64,000 bases of DNA from Apis mellifera (Eukaryota > Arthropoda > Insecta > Hymenoptera > Apidae). Under the pieces are notes generated by a model. That model worked only from the letters and a program-made list of their open reading frames with translations. It was not told the origin of the DNA and ran no database searches. A program made the position numbers and the translations under genes. The DNA lies in NCBI RefSeq assembly GCF_003254395.2, contig NC_037638.1:14741086-14805085 (forward strand), in the 5' to 3' direction. Shown piece by piece: positions 54,901-64,000 of this stretch (position 1 is the first letter of the stretch; the number at the start of each line of letters is the position of its first letter).

Positions 54901-55896
54901 ATGTAAATAAACGCGAGAGCATATAATAAAATTACTATACCTTAAAATAAAACTAGACTGCCGATGAATACCATTGAAAATTGGTTGTGAACAATTATAT
55001 TCTCTTAAACTACTTGATCTATCGAATCGTGAGAATGCGTCTTGTGTTACAATTTTGAATGTGGTTCCTTCTGTCCAAGATTTACGATGTGCATGTTGAA
55101 ACGATCTTTTTTTAGCTTGAACAAACATTTCTTCTTGGGAACATTTTTTAATAATATTCATATTATTAATTTCAAATTCATAATTAAAAGGATGAGATAT
55201 ATTTTCCGAAATATTTTCAGAAAGTTTATCCGAAGATAATTCAAAAGCTAAATTATTTACATCTGTATCGGTTTTCCAACATTCTTCCAAAGCTTTTGAA
55301 CAATCATTATTATGGCAATTCAACAAATGTTCATTTTTTATAGTAGAACATGTTAATAACATAAATCCATGTGAATTTATAAGTTGATCGTAACGGTTAC
55401 ATTTCGCTTCAGCATGATCTTCATTGTCATCATGTTCTGTGAGAAAATTGAAAGCATTATTAATTTCTTGTGCTTCAAATGTCTCTTCTTCAAGCTTTTC
55501 GATGGGATAATATTCATCTTTATGATTTGATACACTCCCATAATCGAGAGTATCTTGATGCTCTTCATTAATATCAGAACAAGTCTTTCTTATAACTGGT
55601 TCTAAATTCCTGGTAATATCGCGAACCCTTTTTATAGTATCAGATGAAACAACATCAATTCTTTTACGAATAGGTACTACTTGATCGTGACCTAAAGTGA
55701 CTAATACATCACCATTATCATTTATACATTGTATTTGTTCTTGTTTCCTAGTTAATGATAATGCTTGTTCTAATTTTGGAGGACACACATCGAGAAGATG
55801 TTCTTGTTCATCGGATGATGATTCTTGAATCGATACTCGTGATACACAATTATCATTTCCAAGATCGATCAAATCACCATCTTCATTTGAAGTCAT
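33241..55896 (-). CDS. bdg: SLC6-type (sodium:neurotransmitter symporter family) transporter, probable bedraggled orthologue
   Basis: Divergent membrane transporter with about 12 helices. Core exons are 38981-39159, 38690-38906, 38322-38572, 38024-38247, 37737-37893, 37384-37664, 37177-37308, 34716-34943, 34456-34653, 34267-34314 and 33241-34065. The long form adds N-terminal exons 54941-55896 and 52634-53500 (1520 aa). The short form starts in 43892-43956 (934 aa). Both end in phase 2 and make Arg with the first base of 39159. TM1 reads LGLFNISRFSI, a weakened form of the family GNVWRFP with Asn and RF kept. LGIPLLTLHVCLGQ, a long extracellular loop 2, SPFWAILFYFILILFG and GTWWIIILY fit later helices. 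The long N-terminus (about 608 aa) is acidic, Ser/Thr-rich and has no membrane segment; the C-tail holds three PPxY motifs. SLC6 membership is firm; the bedraggled assignment and substrate are less sure. An acceptor just above ATG 55896 implies 5' UTR exons upstream. Confidence 0.82.
34151..34183. repeat. (TA)n microsatellite in transporter intron
   Basis: Uninterrupted TA dinucleotides, visible directly, in the intron between 34065 and 34267. Confidence 0.9.
35089..36510 (-). CDS. TRAF-like protein (TRAF zinc finger, coiled coil, MATH domain), nested intronless gene
   Basis: Predicted adaptor of the TNF-receptor-associated-factor type, 473 aa in one exon. N-terminal Cys/His spacing (CYFCNNF, HVKHCGS, CSFKCGIYVP, HRKTCNKN) fits a TRAF-type zinc finger. 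Residues about 70-290 are a long glutamine- and leucine-rich coiled coil. The C-terminal 160 residues form a MATH/TRAF domain (LLWKIDRYKEKM, SPKFLSKEYGYTLRVKLFLNG, a tryptophan-containing LDWPC strand, IYMFIPHTIL). No RING finger precedes the zinc finger, and an in-frame TAG at about 36528 closes the frame upstream. The ATG at 36508-36510 is the first available start. The gene lies on the same strand inside the transporter intron 34944-37176. Being intronless amid multi-exon genes suggests an old retrocopy, but the frame is intact and reads as functional. Confidence 0.85.
   Translation of the reverse strand: MNNQVNSVVRRSVPCYFCNNFLEEKYLYNHVKHCGSVLEECSFKCGIYVPRKNMEDHRKTCNKNITKGNNQIKEIQDSLWKDKIFSILTLLRSAINIEEKERRILQDNMSQCLKLLNSQQKSIDFLQFQLTNVIKECHQSNEILNQRLNDLEITCDNMEQRTSLNFQQISEQLKLLHDELINEQNKHDEVSDNWSLELKDLKTFLTKENIHINNIWQEQQQLINDFKLELEMRCKSSKELMDQQRFIMEKIKNLEKEIQGQLETTTNQKSDIKELKFQMKENLKYLEELIKDNLKFNISEFPDYQYKRECCDQYSNNGRLLWKIDRYKEKMTEAKENHCILYSPKFLSKEYGYTLRVKLFLNGIGQWKDRHIIGCLQVETGKWDPLLDWPCILKATAILRNQENPANDVKKFVKAVGQDKSNSNDVNKETGIYMFIPHTILTRYPGYIKDNALFLDIQVTSTKSSASTLSLTS
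36511..37176. other. Transporter intron part upstream of the nested TRAF-like gene
   Basis: AT-rich intronic sequence that must also carry the promoter of the nested gene. A short tandem run of CTATAAT-type units lies near 37014-37045. Nothing else stands out. Confidence 0.45.
39952..39998. repeat. (TA)n microsatellite with CA interruption
   Basis: TA dinucleotides followed by CACACA and more TA, visible directly. Confidence 0.9.
40416..40461. repeat. (TA)n microsatellite
   Basis: About 23 TA units, the longest uninterrupted dinucleotide run in the transporter intron. Confidence 0.9.
42945..42980. repeat. (TA)n microsatellite
   Basis: TA run preceded by two copies of an ATATATAAAA-type unit. 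Confidence 0.85.
43892..43956 (-). other. Alternative first coding exon of the SLC6 transporter (short isoform)
   Basis: ATG at 43956 opens a 21-codon Cys/His/Arg-rich peptide (MNHDSTICRQYFYCSQRRHR...) that ends AG before a GTATAC donor. The phase fits the acceptor at 39160-39161 and yields Arg, as does the long exon. Two nearby upstream ATGs run straight into stops, which supports this start. The sequence around it is less AT-rich than the intron. Inferred from splice logic only. Confidence 0.6.
45726..45772 (-). promoter_or_regulatory. Candidate promoter and non-coding first exon for the short transporter isoform
   Basis: On the minus strand an insect initiator TCAGTT (A at 45772) is followed 47 bases later by a consensus donor GTAAGT (45725-45720). 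The region 45640-45790 is an island of balanced composition in AT-rich DNA, with two CACGTG-type or related sites nearby (CACGTGAT at about 45687, CACGTGT at about 45711). It would supply a 5' UTR exon spliced to the exon at 43956. Confidence 0.35.
52634..53500 (-). other. Transporter long-isoform N-terminal exon 2
   Basis: 867 bases open in phase 2. It encodes a hydrophilic Ser/Thr/Arg/Asn-rich segment with CSEVDWSWLEEVEYPRV, a basic KRRRNHEY patch and Ser-rich runs near the end (STSPPSSTTS). The acceptor is at 53501-53502 and the donor GTGAGT at 52633. The antisense frame at 52592-53116 is its shadow. The codons are distinctly GC-richer than the flanking intron, supporting real coding use. 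Confidence 0.8.
53501..54940 (-). other. Intron between long-isoform N-terminal exons
   Basis: 1.44 kb of AT-rich intronic sequence. Nothing of note beyond short TA-rich tracts. Confidence 0.6.
54941..55896 (-). other. Transporter long-isoform first coding exon
   Basis: 956 bases starting at ATG 55896 (MTSNEDGDLIDLGNDNC). It encodes an acidic, probably disordered cytoplasmic region with SSSDEQEHLLDV and a Ser/Arg patch near the end (FSRFDRSSSLREY). The donor GTATAG at 54940 leaves phase 2, matching the acceptor at 53501. TTACAG ends about 14 bases above the ATG, so the 5' UTR continues in upstream exons. Confidence 0.8.
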
Positions 55897-57230
55897 TTTG
55901 ATTAATAACTGTAACGAAAAAATTAAATTTAATTATACTAAATATTTAATCATATTAATATTTAATTATATATATATATATATATATATAATATCTATTA
56001 ATATCTATTAATCATATATATCTCGCATTAATTGTTTAAATTTCTACGATTAATCTAACTTCATTTCACGAATAAAGTAAGCCGTTACCTTTTCTTTTCA
56101 ACATTTGAACTTGTCTTACATTCACTTGACCTGAGAATCAAATATCTGCATCATATTATAATGAATATATATTGATTCTAAATTATAAAAATATTTTATA
56201 TATAATTTTATATATAAATAATTAATATAATTTAATTATTCTTTTAATTTTTTTGTGAATTATCAAACTCACTAAATATGATTTATTTTACTACATTTCG
56301 AAAATATGAATAATAAAATATTTATATGACTAATATTTTTTAATAACTAATATTTTAATAACTAGTTAAAATCGATGTTTGATCTTATTGTATAAAGAAA
56401 TACATATGAATATTAGAAGTTAAAGAAAATAAACTGTAACTTTTCTAACGGTGTTACATGTATTATAAGAAACCATTAACAATGTTGTGCTAAAGACAAT
56501 TTGCAAACTTATTATTATTATAAACTATTATTTATAAACTATCTTATTATATCTAACAATATTACATAATCTGATTATAATAAAAATAGATATGACGATA
56601 ATTTTTCATTTTCATTTAGATTATTTATGTTTCATCTTTAAAGATCATACTTTACTTTTTATTTTAGTGTTATCACTTCCAAGATTACTTTTATCATATG
56701 AAAAATTGAATATATTTATTATATTTTTAAAAGAACATAATTTTTCATCGAAATAAATTTTACAGAATGAAATAAAGAAATTAAAAATTTTCAAATAAAA
56801 AAAAAGTTTCAAATTAAATTTGATGAAGAATATGATTCATTTTTTTATACTATCTTTAACTAGATCAAATGGACATTTTGCCTTGAATTTTGCACTTATT
56901 ATTAGTTACTTCCACATTTTATAAAATAATAGATGTATATAATATATTAATCGAAGCATTTAATTTTTAAATATATTTTTAGAAATATATTATATTAATA
57001 ATAAATTAAAAAATTATATTAACAAAATTAAAATATATTGTAAAATATAATTAATATAATTTAATTTGAAAAATTATATATATACTTTTTTTTGATAAAA
57101 TTTTTTCAAAAATTATATTTTAAGAAATAGCGGAATAAAATAGAAATAATGAAATCTACAATTTTTAATTGTTTCATACTTTATAATTTTTAAAAGCGAT
57201 AATATTAATTTATTAATTCATTCATTACAA

Positions 57231-57340
57231 TATATATATATATATTATATATATATATATTATATATATATATATTATATATATATATTATATATATATA
57301 TATATTATATATAAATATATAATATATAATCTATATATAA
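57231..57340. repeat. Long compound TA-rich microsatellite
   Basis: About 110 bases of TA repeats with periodic TTA phase shifts, visible directly. Confidence 0.9.
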
Positions 57341-59575
57341 AATTATATTTATATAATAAAATTATAATAAAATTGCTCTAATCTAGCAGCTAAGAATTTC
57401 AACAATATTAATTATTAAATAATATATATAATAATAATAATAATATATATATTAATATATATAATATAATAATATATATAATAATAATAATATATTTAAT
57501 TATGAAATTATAGTTTGTTATGAAATAAAAAATTAGAAAAATAATATTAAAAAGTAAATATAATCATAATAATGTAATTTGTTAACAAAAATAAAAAAAT
57601 GGAATAGAATATATATAAAAAAAATGCAAAATATATTTATATTGAATAATAATCATATGATTAATAATTAATTTAAATGATAAAAGTATGATTTATATAT
57701 GAAAAGTATATTTTTTAATTTTTTGAAATTTTATTTTAACATGTATGGTTAACAAAATTAACTGAAACTTTTGTTTGAAATCGATTTAAAAGTTGTGACT
57801 GAAACAAAGCGATGTCACGATCGATACTTTAAGACGAGTCCGTTGCCAGCACATTTGTTCGAGTAACAGGTAACCAGTAACCGGACCTCAGCTGGCTATG
57901 ATTCTACATAATTCATTCGTGAATCATACAAGCAACTTAAGAATATTCTTATACAATTAACTAATCAAACAACAAAATCATTTTAAAAAAATAATCATTT
58001 TATAATAATCATTAATATAAATTATCAAATAAATTTTTTATTTTTGTTGTTCATAAAAATATGTTGTGCATAAAATTACTTTTCAACTTTATATTAAGTA
58101 TATCATGAATTTCTATATTTATATTATTATTTATATTTATCAGTATTTTTAAATATTTCATTTAAAATTAAAAATAATGAATAATGATAAATGAATTAAA
58201 AAAAAAATTTTTGTTATATATATAATAATAATATATAATTTTTTTTTAGTATATAATTTAATTTTTTTTTAAATATATATATTTTATTTATTTTAGATTT
58301 TATATAAATATATAAATAATTATTATATTTATATTATTCTAATTATTTTTATATATTGATTTGAAAATATATAATCAATAATCAATAATAAACAAAATTA
58401 ACAGAAGTATTTTATCTATTTTTTTCGAATATAATTTTTACAAATATAATCAATACACTAATCTACATATCTTATATAAAATATAAATGCATATCTATTA
58501 ATATTTGAAAGCTATAATAATTATAATTATAATATTAGTTGTTTTATATATAACTTTGTATGTATGAAATTTTTTATCTCAATATAATTTAGAACTTCTT
58601 TTGGTTTGTTAAATTATGAAATATATTTGTGAAATTTTGATATATTTTGATATAAATTGTACAAAATTATTATAAAAATAATTATGAATAAAATTTTATT
58701 GAATAAAATATTAGATATTTTTCATACCTTTATTTCTTGTGATCAATCTTCAAAAAAAATGTCGAAAAATTAAGAACATTGAATTTTGAGTAAAGCTGTC
58801 CGTAAAAGATATAATATTATAAATATTAATAAATGATTTCATTTTTATTTTCGTAAATTTTTGTTCCTTTAAATTAAAATTTCAATTCTTCTATTCATAT
58901 TTAGCCTATTCTTTATTAAATTCAAGAATTAGATATATAGTTTTTATCTATATCATATTATAATTTACATATATAATTTACATATTTATATATTTTAAAT
59001 AATTAAGAATTATCAATATTTTTTAAAATATAGCAATGTTCTAATATTTATAATTGATTAAGACCGAGAATAACGCCATCTAAAAATATTATGAGTTTAT
59101 TTAACTCACAGCGCGCCTATTAAAATAAAAAAATTTAATTCACTATTAACCTCTATTAATTACATTATTGCATTTTCAATTTCATAATTATAAATTTTAT
59201 TCTCAACAAATGTAATATTACAAAATTCAAAATGATTTATTTAATATTTTGAAGCAGCATTTACTTTTAGTTTAATATTTTCATTTAAATTTTTTTCGTT
59301 ATTTTAAATTCATTTAAAAATAATATAATAAATTATATAAATATATTCAATTATATCGTTCACTGCACTCATATAATCTCTTTTTTTATGATGATTTTAT
59401 TTATTTTATTATTGTTTCAATTTCACTTTTATTAGAATTCTTTTGGAATTTTTTCTTTTTTTTCTTTATTTCTATTAAAAGAATTTATGAATACTCATAT
59501 TATAATTATACGATTTTTTTTAAATAAAGTCAAGATCTGTTTCACATTTAACCCCGTTATTCTTGATACATATTG

Positions 59576-59618
59576 GTTACGTTGCCCCACGAAAAATCAA
59601 ACGGGGCACTGGCGTAAC
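59576..59618. other. GC-stemmed inverted repeat (hairpin)
   Basis: GTTACG (59576-59581) plus GCCCC (59584-59588) pair with GGGGC (59603-59607) plus CGTAAC (59613-59618), giving 11 base pairs with a small asymmetric internal loop and a 14-base A-rich loop. It stands out strongly in AT-rich DNA. It could be a regulatory or RNA structure, or a remnant of a mobile element; no terminal features of a known element were recognised. Confidence 0.6.
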
Positions 59619-59924
59619 TTCAATAGTACAATTGCAACAGACTTTAATAATACACAACGTTTATTGTTAATTTTCACGATTTTAAAAAATAATTAGTTTT
59701 AATTTATTTCTCTTTTTCGGTATATTTTAAAAATTTTAATAAAACATTTGCTACAATATGCCACGTAAGCAATATGAAACAAAAATATACTTTACGTTAT
59801 TCACGTAAGGCACGCACTGAAGAAAGAACGAACGACGGCAAGGAAAGTTCGATGCGTGCATTCACCAATTCACTGCCGATCTTCAGTATGCTAGTGTGTG
59901 TGATCACTTGCTTACCCATTGGAA

Positions 59925-60010
59925 AGAGAATATGTAGACCCTAATGGCGGAGAGAAAGGGAAGTAAGAGGAAAGAGATAGCAAGGGAGAGTGAAAATGAG
60001 ATGACTTAAA
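59925..60010 (-). promoter_or_regulatory. Candidate promoter / first exon of the long transporter isoform
   Basis: Minus-strand pyrimidine-rich sequence (GAGA-type purine runs on the plus strand at 59955-59995) precedes a consensus donor GTAAGC at 59919-59914. The island 59760-60010 is the GC-richest non-coding stretch at this end. It sits upstream of the implied 5' UTR splice acceptor of the long isoform. No transcript evidence. Confidence 0.35.
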
Positions 60011-60240
60011 GTAAATAAAGATTTACCAACTGACAATTTCTAATCTTAATTACATCAAGTATTTCAATATTCTTAATAATAATTATATTGTAAATATTAT
60101 TTTTAATAAAATATCCAAATATTAATGATCACTAATTTTTTGTTTACATATTCGATTATAAAAAATTATAAATTATATTTAAATAAGATAAGTATTTTGT
60201 AATATATTTATTCTATATTTTATTTATATATTATTAATAT

Positions 60241-60511
60241 TTAATTTTGACTAAGTTCTTGTAATTTTTTTTCCAATAATTCTGAATCTAAATAATGCTT
60301 ACAAAGAAATTGACCTTCTAAAAAAAGAACTGGAATTTCATATTTGTATAATTTTAGATATTGTTCATTTCCAGATGCAGTAATATCAATTTCTTGTAAC
60401 TGATAACGACCAAAAAAATTCAATTGCAATTCCTTTTTTAAAATATCACAAAGTGAACAAGGATGTTTTGTATATAATGTTAATACTGGTGGAAAAGATA
60501 TTGTATGATAC
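60241..60511 (-). CDS. Glutaredoxin-like (C5orf63-type) terminal exon without start codon
   Basis: Encodes about 90 residues with a thioredoxin-like fold start (PPVLTLYTKHPCSLCDILKKEL, CxxC motif CSLC), the cis-Pro strand YEIPVLFLEGQ, and LDSELLEKKLQEL at the end; stop at 60241-60243. This matches the small glutaredoxin-like family of human C5orf63 and yeast YDR286C, thought to be thiol-redox proteins. The exon has a good acceptor (CTACAG at 60512-60517) and no ATG in frame. An in-frame TAA lies shortly above the acceptor, so it must be joined to an upstream exon. The nearest suitable donor is the GTGAGT overlapping the stop of the thiolase gene, in exactly the right phase. A separate first exon farther upstream is the alternative. 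Confidence 0.75.
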
Positions 60512-60795
60512 CTGTAGAATAAAAATTTTTATTCTATCAAAAATAATTTTTTTTTACATTTACATATTATCTATTTATTATAACAATATATAAAAATATA
60601 TTATAAAAAATAATTATAAATTATATTAATACAAAAATTGTATATCTTCATCACAATAAAAAAAAAATAAAAATATTGTATATAATCATTATATAAAATG
60701 TTATAAGAAATAATTAATAAAATAAAAATACATATTGATAAAAGAATTAATATGTAAATATATAATTATTATTATATAAAATTTATAGTATAAAC

Positions 60796-63700
60796 TCACA
60801 ATTTTTCAATTAAGATTGATGAAGCGCCACCGCCTCCATTGCAAATAGATGCAATACCCTTTTCTCCAGTTTTTAAAGCATGTACTAAATGTACTACAAT
60901 ACGAGCTCCAGACATACTAAAATTTTAATTTTTTTTTTAATTTTACTTAAATTTTACTTAAATTAATACTTAATTTTAAAAGTATTTATAAGTTTTTTTT
61001 AAATTTTTATTTATATGAAAAAAATTATTAAATGTATGAAAAAAATCTAATAAAAAATACTTACCCAATAGGATGACCAAGAGATACAGCACCACCATGA
61101 ATATTTACTTTATTAGGATCAAGATCTAGTAATTTTTGATTTGCAATTACTACTACACTAAAAGCTTCATTAATCTCCCAAAGAGCTATATCATTTTTAT
61201 TAACTCCAGTATTTTCTAATAACTGAAAATATATATTTATAAACGAATAAAATACATATATATTATAATTATACAACAATATAACATATATCATCAAAAT
61301 ATTGTTTAATATTCTATTGTAGGAGAGTTTTACCTAAAACTATTTTATCAAAACTTTTATTTAAAAACAATTTGCAATTTTTCAATCATTTATAATCATG
61401 TAATAAAAAAAGTTTTAATAAAAAAAAATAATTTATTTTTATAGAAAAACCAAAACCATTTTAGACTTTTTAAAGAAATATATATATATATTTTTCAATC
61501 TATTATAGAAAATAATAAAATATTATAATATTTTAGTTTATATTTATTAAATTATTTGTATCATAAAAAAGCAATATAAATAGAAATGTCTCATATGAGT
61601 AGTCATTATTACCACAAATTCAAAAATATAAAAATATAAATCAAATTAGCATATGCTAATTGCTAAAAAATACATTCTTTTTACAAAAAGATCTTTTTAC
61701 TTACAAGTACATTTATCATAATATATTATATATATATTTAAATGTGAATTAAGATTTTATACTAATTATATATTCGAATAAATAAAATTTTTTCTCACAT
61801 ACACATCTTTTTAACATAAAAATAGATACATATCACTATATCATATTTGCCTATTTTAATAATTTTTAATAATTTTAATTATTTAACAATGTGATCATAG
61901 AATATTGCTTCAAAATAATTTGTTATTTATTGCTAAAATATAATAAAAATATCACATATTTTTGAATGTATATAATAAACTTCTTCTTAAGATTTTTTTA
62001 TAATATACTGGAAAAACAATATATACTTTTATTTAAAAAAAATGATTTTGATCTTGTCATAAAAGATTATTTTTGGAAATTATTTTTGGATTATTTTTAT
62101 TATTATCATATACAATATTGATCATTTTTTTTAAATATTCTTTTATTAATGACTACAAATAGTTGAAAAATCACACAATGCATTAAAGGAAATATTCTAT
62201 ATTTATTATAAAAAATTTACCTTAGAAATACTAAAAGATGGTGCAATAGAAAAATCAATGGGTTCAATTGCAGTATCTTGAAATGCAATAATTCGTGCTA
62301 AAGGTTTTAAATTCATTTTTTCAGCAATAGTTGTAGTTGTCAAAATTAATGCAGCAGCTCCATCATTTAAAGTTGATGCATTTCCAGCAGTTATTGTACC
62401 ATTTTTCTTTTATAATAAATAATTAAAAATTATCATTTAAAATTTAAATTAATAATAAATTTAAATCTTAATTAATTTAAAATTAATACCTGAAAAACTG
62501 TATTCAATTTCGCAAATTTAACAAAATCAACTTTTTTATATTCTTCATCCTCATTAAATATTTTATTAGGATTGCCTTTTTTTTGAGGCACAGGAACAGA
62601 AACAAGTTCATTTTGAAATATTTTGTTTACATATGCTGCAGCACTGCGTTTATAACTGTTAATAGCATATTCATCTTGTTCATCACGAGTAATATTTAAT
62701 TTTTTAGCAACATTTTCTGCACAATTTCCCATATGAAATTTATTATAAACATCAGTTAAACCATCAAATACAATACCATCCTATTAAATTAAAAAATAAT
62801 AAATGAATAAATTAATATTAAAATCAAATATAAAAATAGATAAGAATATTCTGTATTATATATATATATATATTAGATAATAAAAACATTGTTATACCTC
62901 TAATTTTATACTTCCATATTTAATTTCCTTTCGAGGAAGATAAAATGGTACATTAGACATTGATTCCATACCACCAGCAAGAACAATTTCTTGATGCCCA
63001 CATTGTAATGATTGAGAAGCAAGCATGATGCTTTTCATGCCACTAGCACAAACTTTATTAACAGTTGTGCATATTGTTGATTTAGAAAGTCCTAATTTAA
63101 AGATATATTTATATCGTTATTTTGTTATTATATATACATATAATATAATAATATAATAATGCTATAAAAAAAACCTGCAAATAATGTAGCTTGCCTTGCT
63201 GGTGCTTGACCCAGAAAAGCTTGACAAACATTTCCCATATATACTTCTGTAATTTTATCTTTAGGAATTCCAGCTCGTTCTACTGCTGCCTATTGAAATC
63301 ATATATTATTTATTATTTATTATTATTTATTATCTATAACAATTCTATTATTACTTTAATTAATATAAAATAGAAGTGGATACTTGTATAGTTATAGCTC
63401 CAAGTTTTGGTGCAGATAAATCAGATAACTCTCCCAGAAATGATCCCATAGGTGTTCTAGTTGCACTAACTATAACGACATCATTTAATTTTACTTTAGA
63501 ACTATATAATCGTTGGTTGATCAAAAAAATCTAAACATGAAAAAAAACTGCTAAATAATAAAAAATATTTTTATAAATAAATTTTTGTAAATTACAATAT
63601 ATAGATTATATATATATTTTATATTAATATTATATATATTATATAGATTATATATATTAGTTATATTTATTAAATGTAAGTAATAAAAAAAAGAAAGAAA

Positions 63701-63864
63701 TTATAAAAGAATAAGAAAAAAATTATAAAGTTCATCATGATGTATAATATTCATTTAGAAATTAATTATCAAAAACTAATTTTATTATAAATATTATTGT
63801 AAATTATTATAAATATTCAACTTTACAAAAAACTTACTTTATTTATATTTTTTAATATCAACAT
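60796..63864 (-). CDS. ACAT1: Acetyl-CoA acetyltransferase, mitochondrial (thiolase)
   Basis: Biosynthetic-type thiolase that interconverts two acetyl-CoA and acetoacetyl-CoA in ketone and isoleucine metabolism. Exons are 63838-63864, 63384-63530, 63175-63289, 62898-63091, 62490-62780, 62221-62406, 61065-61222 and 60796-60916 (412 aa; human ACAT1 427). A short N-terminal presequence precedes VVIVSATRTPMGSFLG. The nucleophile lies in NKVCASGMKS; AGGMESMSNVP, NASTLNDGAA, ALWEINEAFSVV, the catalytic His in GGAVSLGHPIG and the second Cys in SICNGGGGAS all follow. The 9-codon first exon is inferred from an ATG followed by GTAAGT in matching phase. The TGA stop (60796-60798) overlaps the donor-like GTGAGT at 60794-60799, giving two possible ends: stop, or splice into the glutaredoxin-like exon. 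Confidence 0.95.
61223..62220 (-). other. ACAT1 intron 6
   Basis: About 1 kb of AT-rich sequence, by far the longest intron of this gene. No coding or structural feature was recognised. Confidence 0.6.
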
Positions 63865-64000
63865 TTTAAAAAAGTACAACAATTTATTATGACTTATAAT
63901 TTGTATCTAAGATACAATCAATTGCTTATTGCTCTTAACTTATATTTCAACTTATATATAATATTTTATATATTATATAAATATTTTATGTATATTATGT

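Larger units (their letters stand above)
55897..60240. other. AT-rich upstream region of the long transporter isoform
   Basis: 4.3 kb without a protein-coding gene. A minus-strand segment at about 56094-56130 bounded by CTCAG and GTAACG could be a 5' UTR exon. A (TA)n-rich block fills 57231-57340, and AAT-rich repeats 57420-57495. Less AT-rich islands lie at 57780-57915, 59545-59645 and 59760-60010; the last is the best promoter candidate. The 69-codon plus ORF at 59487 is not recognisable. Confidence 0.5.

Noticed and set aside
55042..55239. Plus-strand 65-codon ORF
   Set aside because: Antisense to the first coding exon of the long transporter isoform.
57231..57340. CRISPR-like repeat array
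   Set aside because: It is a plain TA microsatellite with phase shifts; there are no spacers and the genome is an animal's.

Overview
The window is nuclear DNA of an insect, very probably a bee of the Apis type. It is extremely AT-rich, its introns are short with GT..AG ends, the spacers carry many (TA)n tracts, and the encoded proteins have clear animal orthologues. No bacterial, viral or organellar gene and no intact transposon was seen. All gene models were built by hand from splice signals, reading phase and remembered family features; none was checked against transcripts or databases.

Left part (1-11.2 kb). The window opens inside carnitine palmitoyltransferase 2 (+). V-ATPase proteolipid subunit c'' (-) follows, then a SMYD4-like SET/MYND protein (+), then dynamin-related protein 1 (-). 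Centre (11.9-30.6 kb). The cytoplasmic dynein 1 heavy chain (+) has 21 constitutive-type coding exons (4640 aa). It also has a duplicated, mutually exclusive pair of exons in the microtubule-binding domain and one or two candidate in-frame micro-exons.

Right-centre (33.2 to about 60 kb). A divergent SLC6-type transporter (-, probably the bedraggled orthologue) spans at least 22.7 kb. It has two alternative N-termini, giving 934 or 1520 aa. An intronless TRAF-like gene is nested in one of its introns, and a 13.5 kb AT-rich intron separates the core from the long N-terminal exons. Right end (60.2-63.9 kb). Mitochondrial acetyl-CoA acetyltransferase (-, 412 aa) is followed by a glutaredoxin-like exon that contains no methionine codon. 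That exon's acceptor is in frame with a consensus donor overlapping the thiolase stop codon.

The genes form no operon or pathway cluster. Loose themes are mitochondrial lipid and ketone metabolism (CPT2, ACAT1), organelle dynamics (DRP1, dynein) and organelle acidification (V-ATPase). The most interesting content is alternative transcript structure: the dynein exon pair, the possible thiolase-glutaredoxin fusion and the alternative transporter N-termini.
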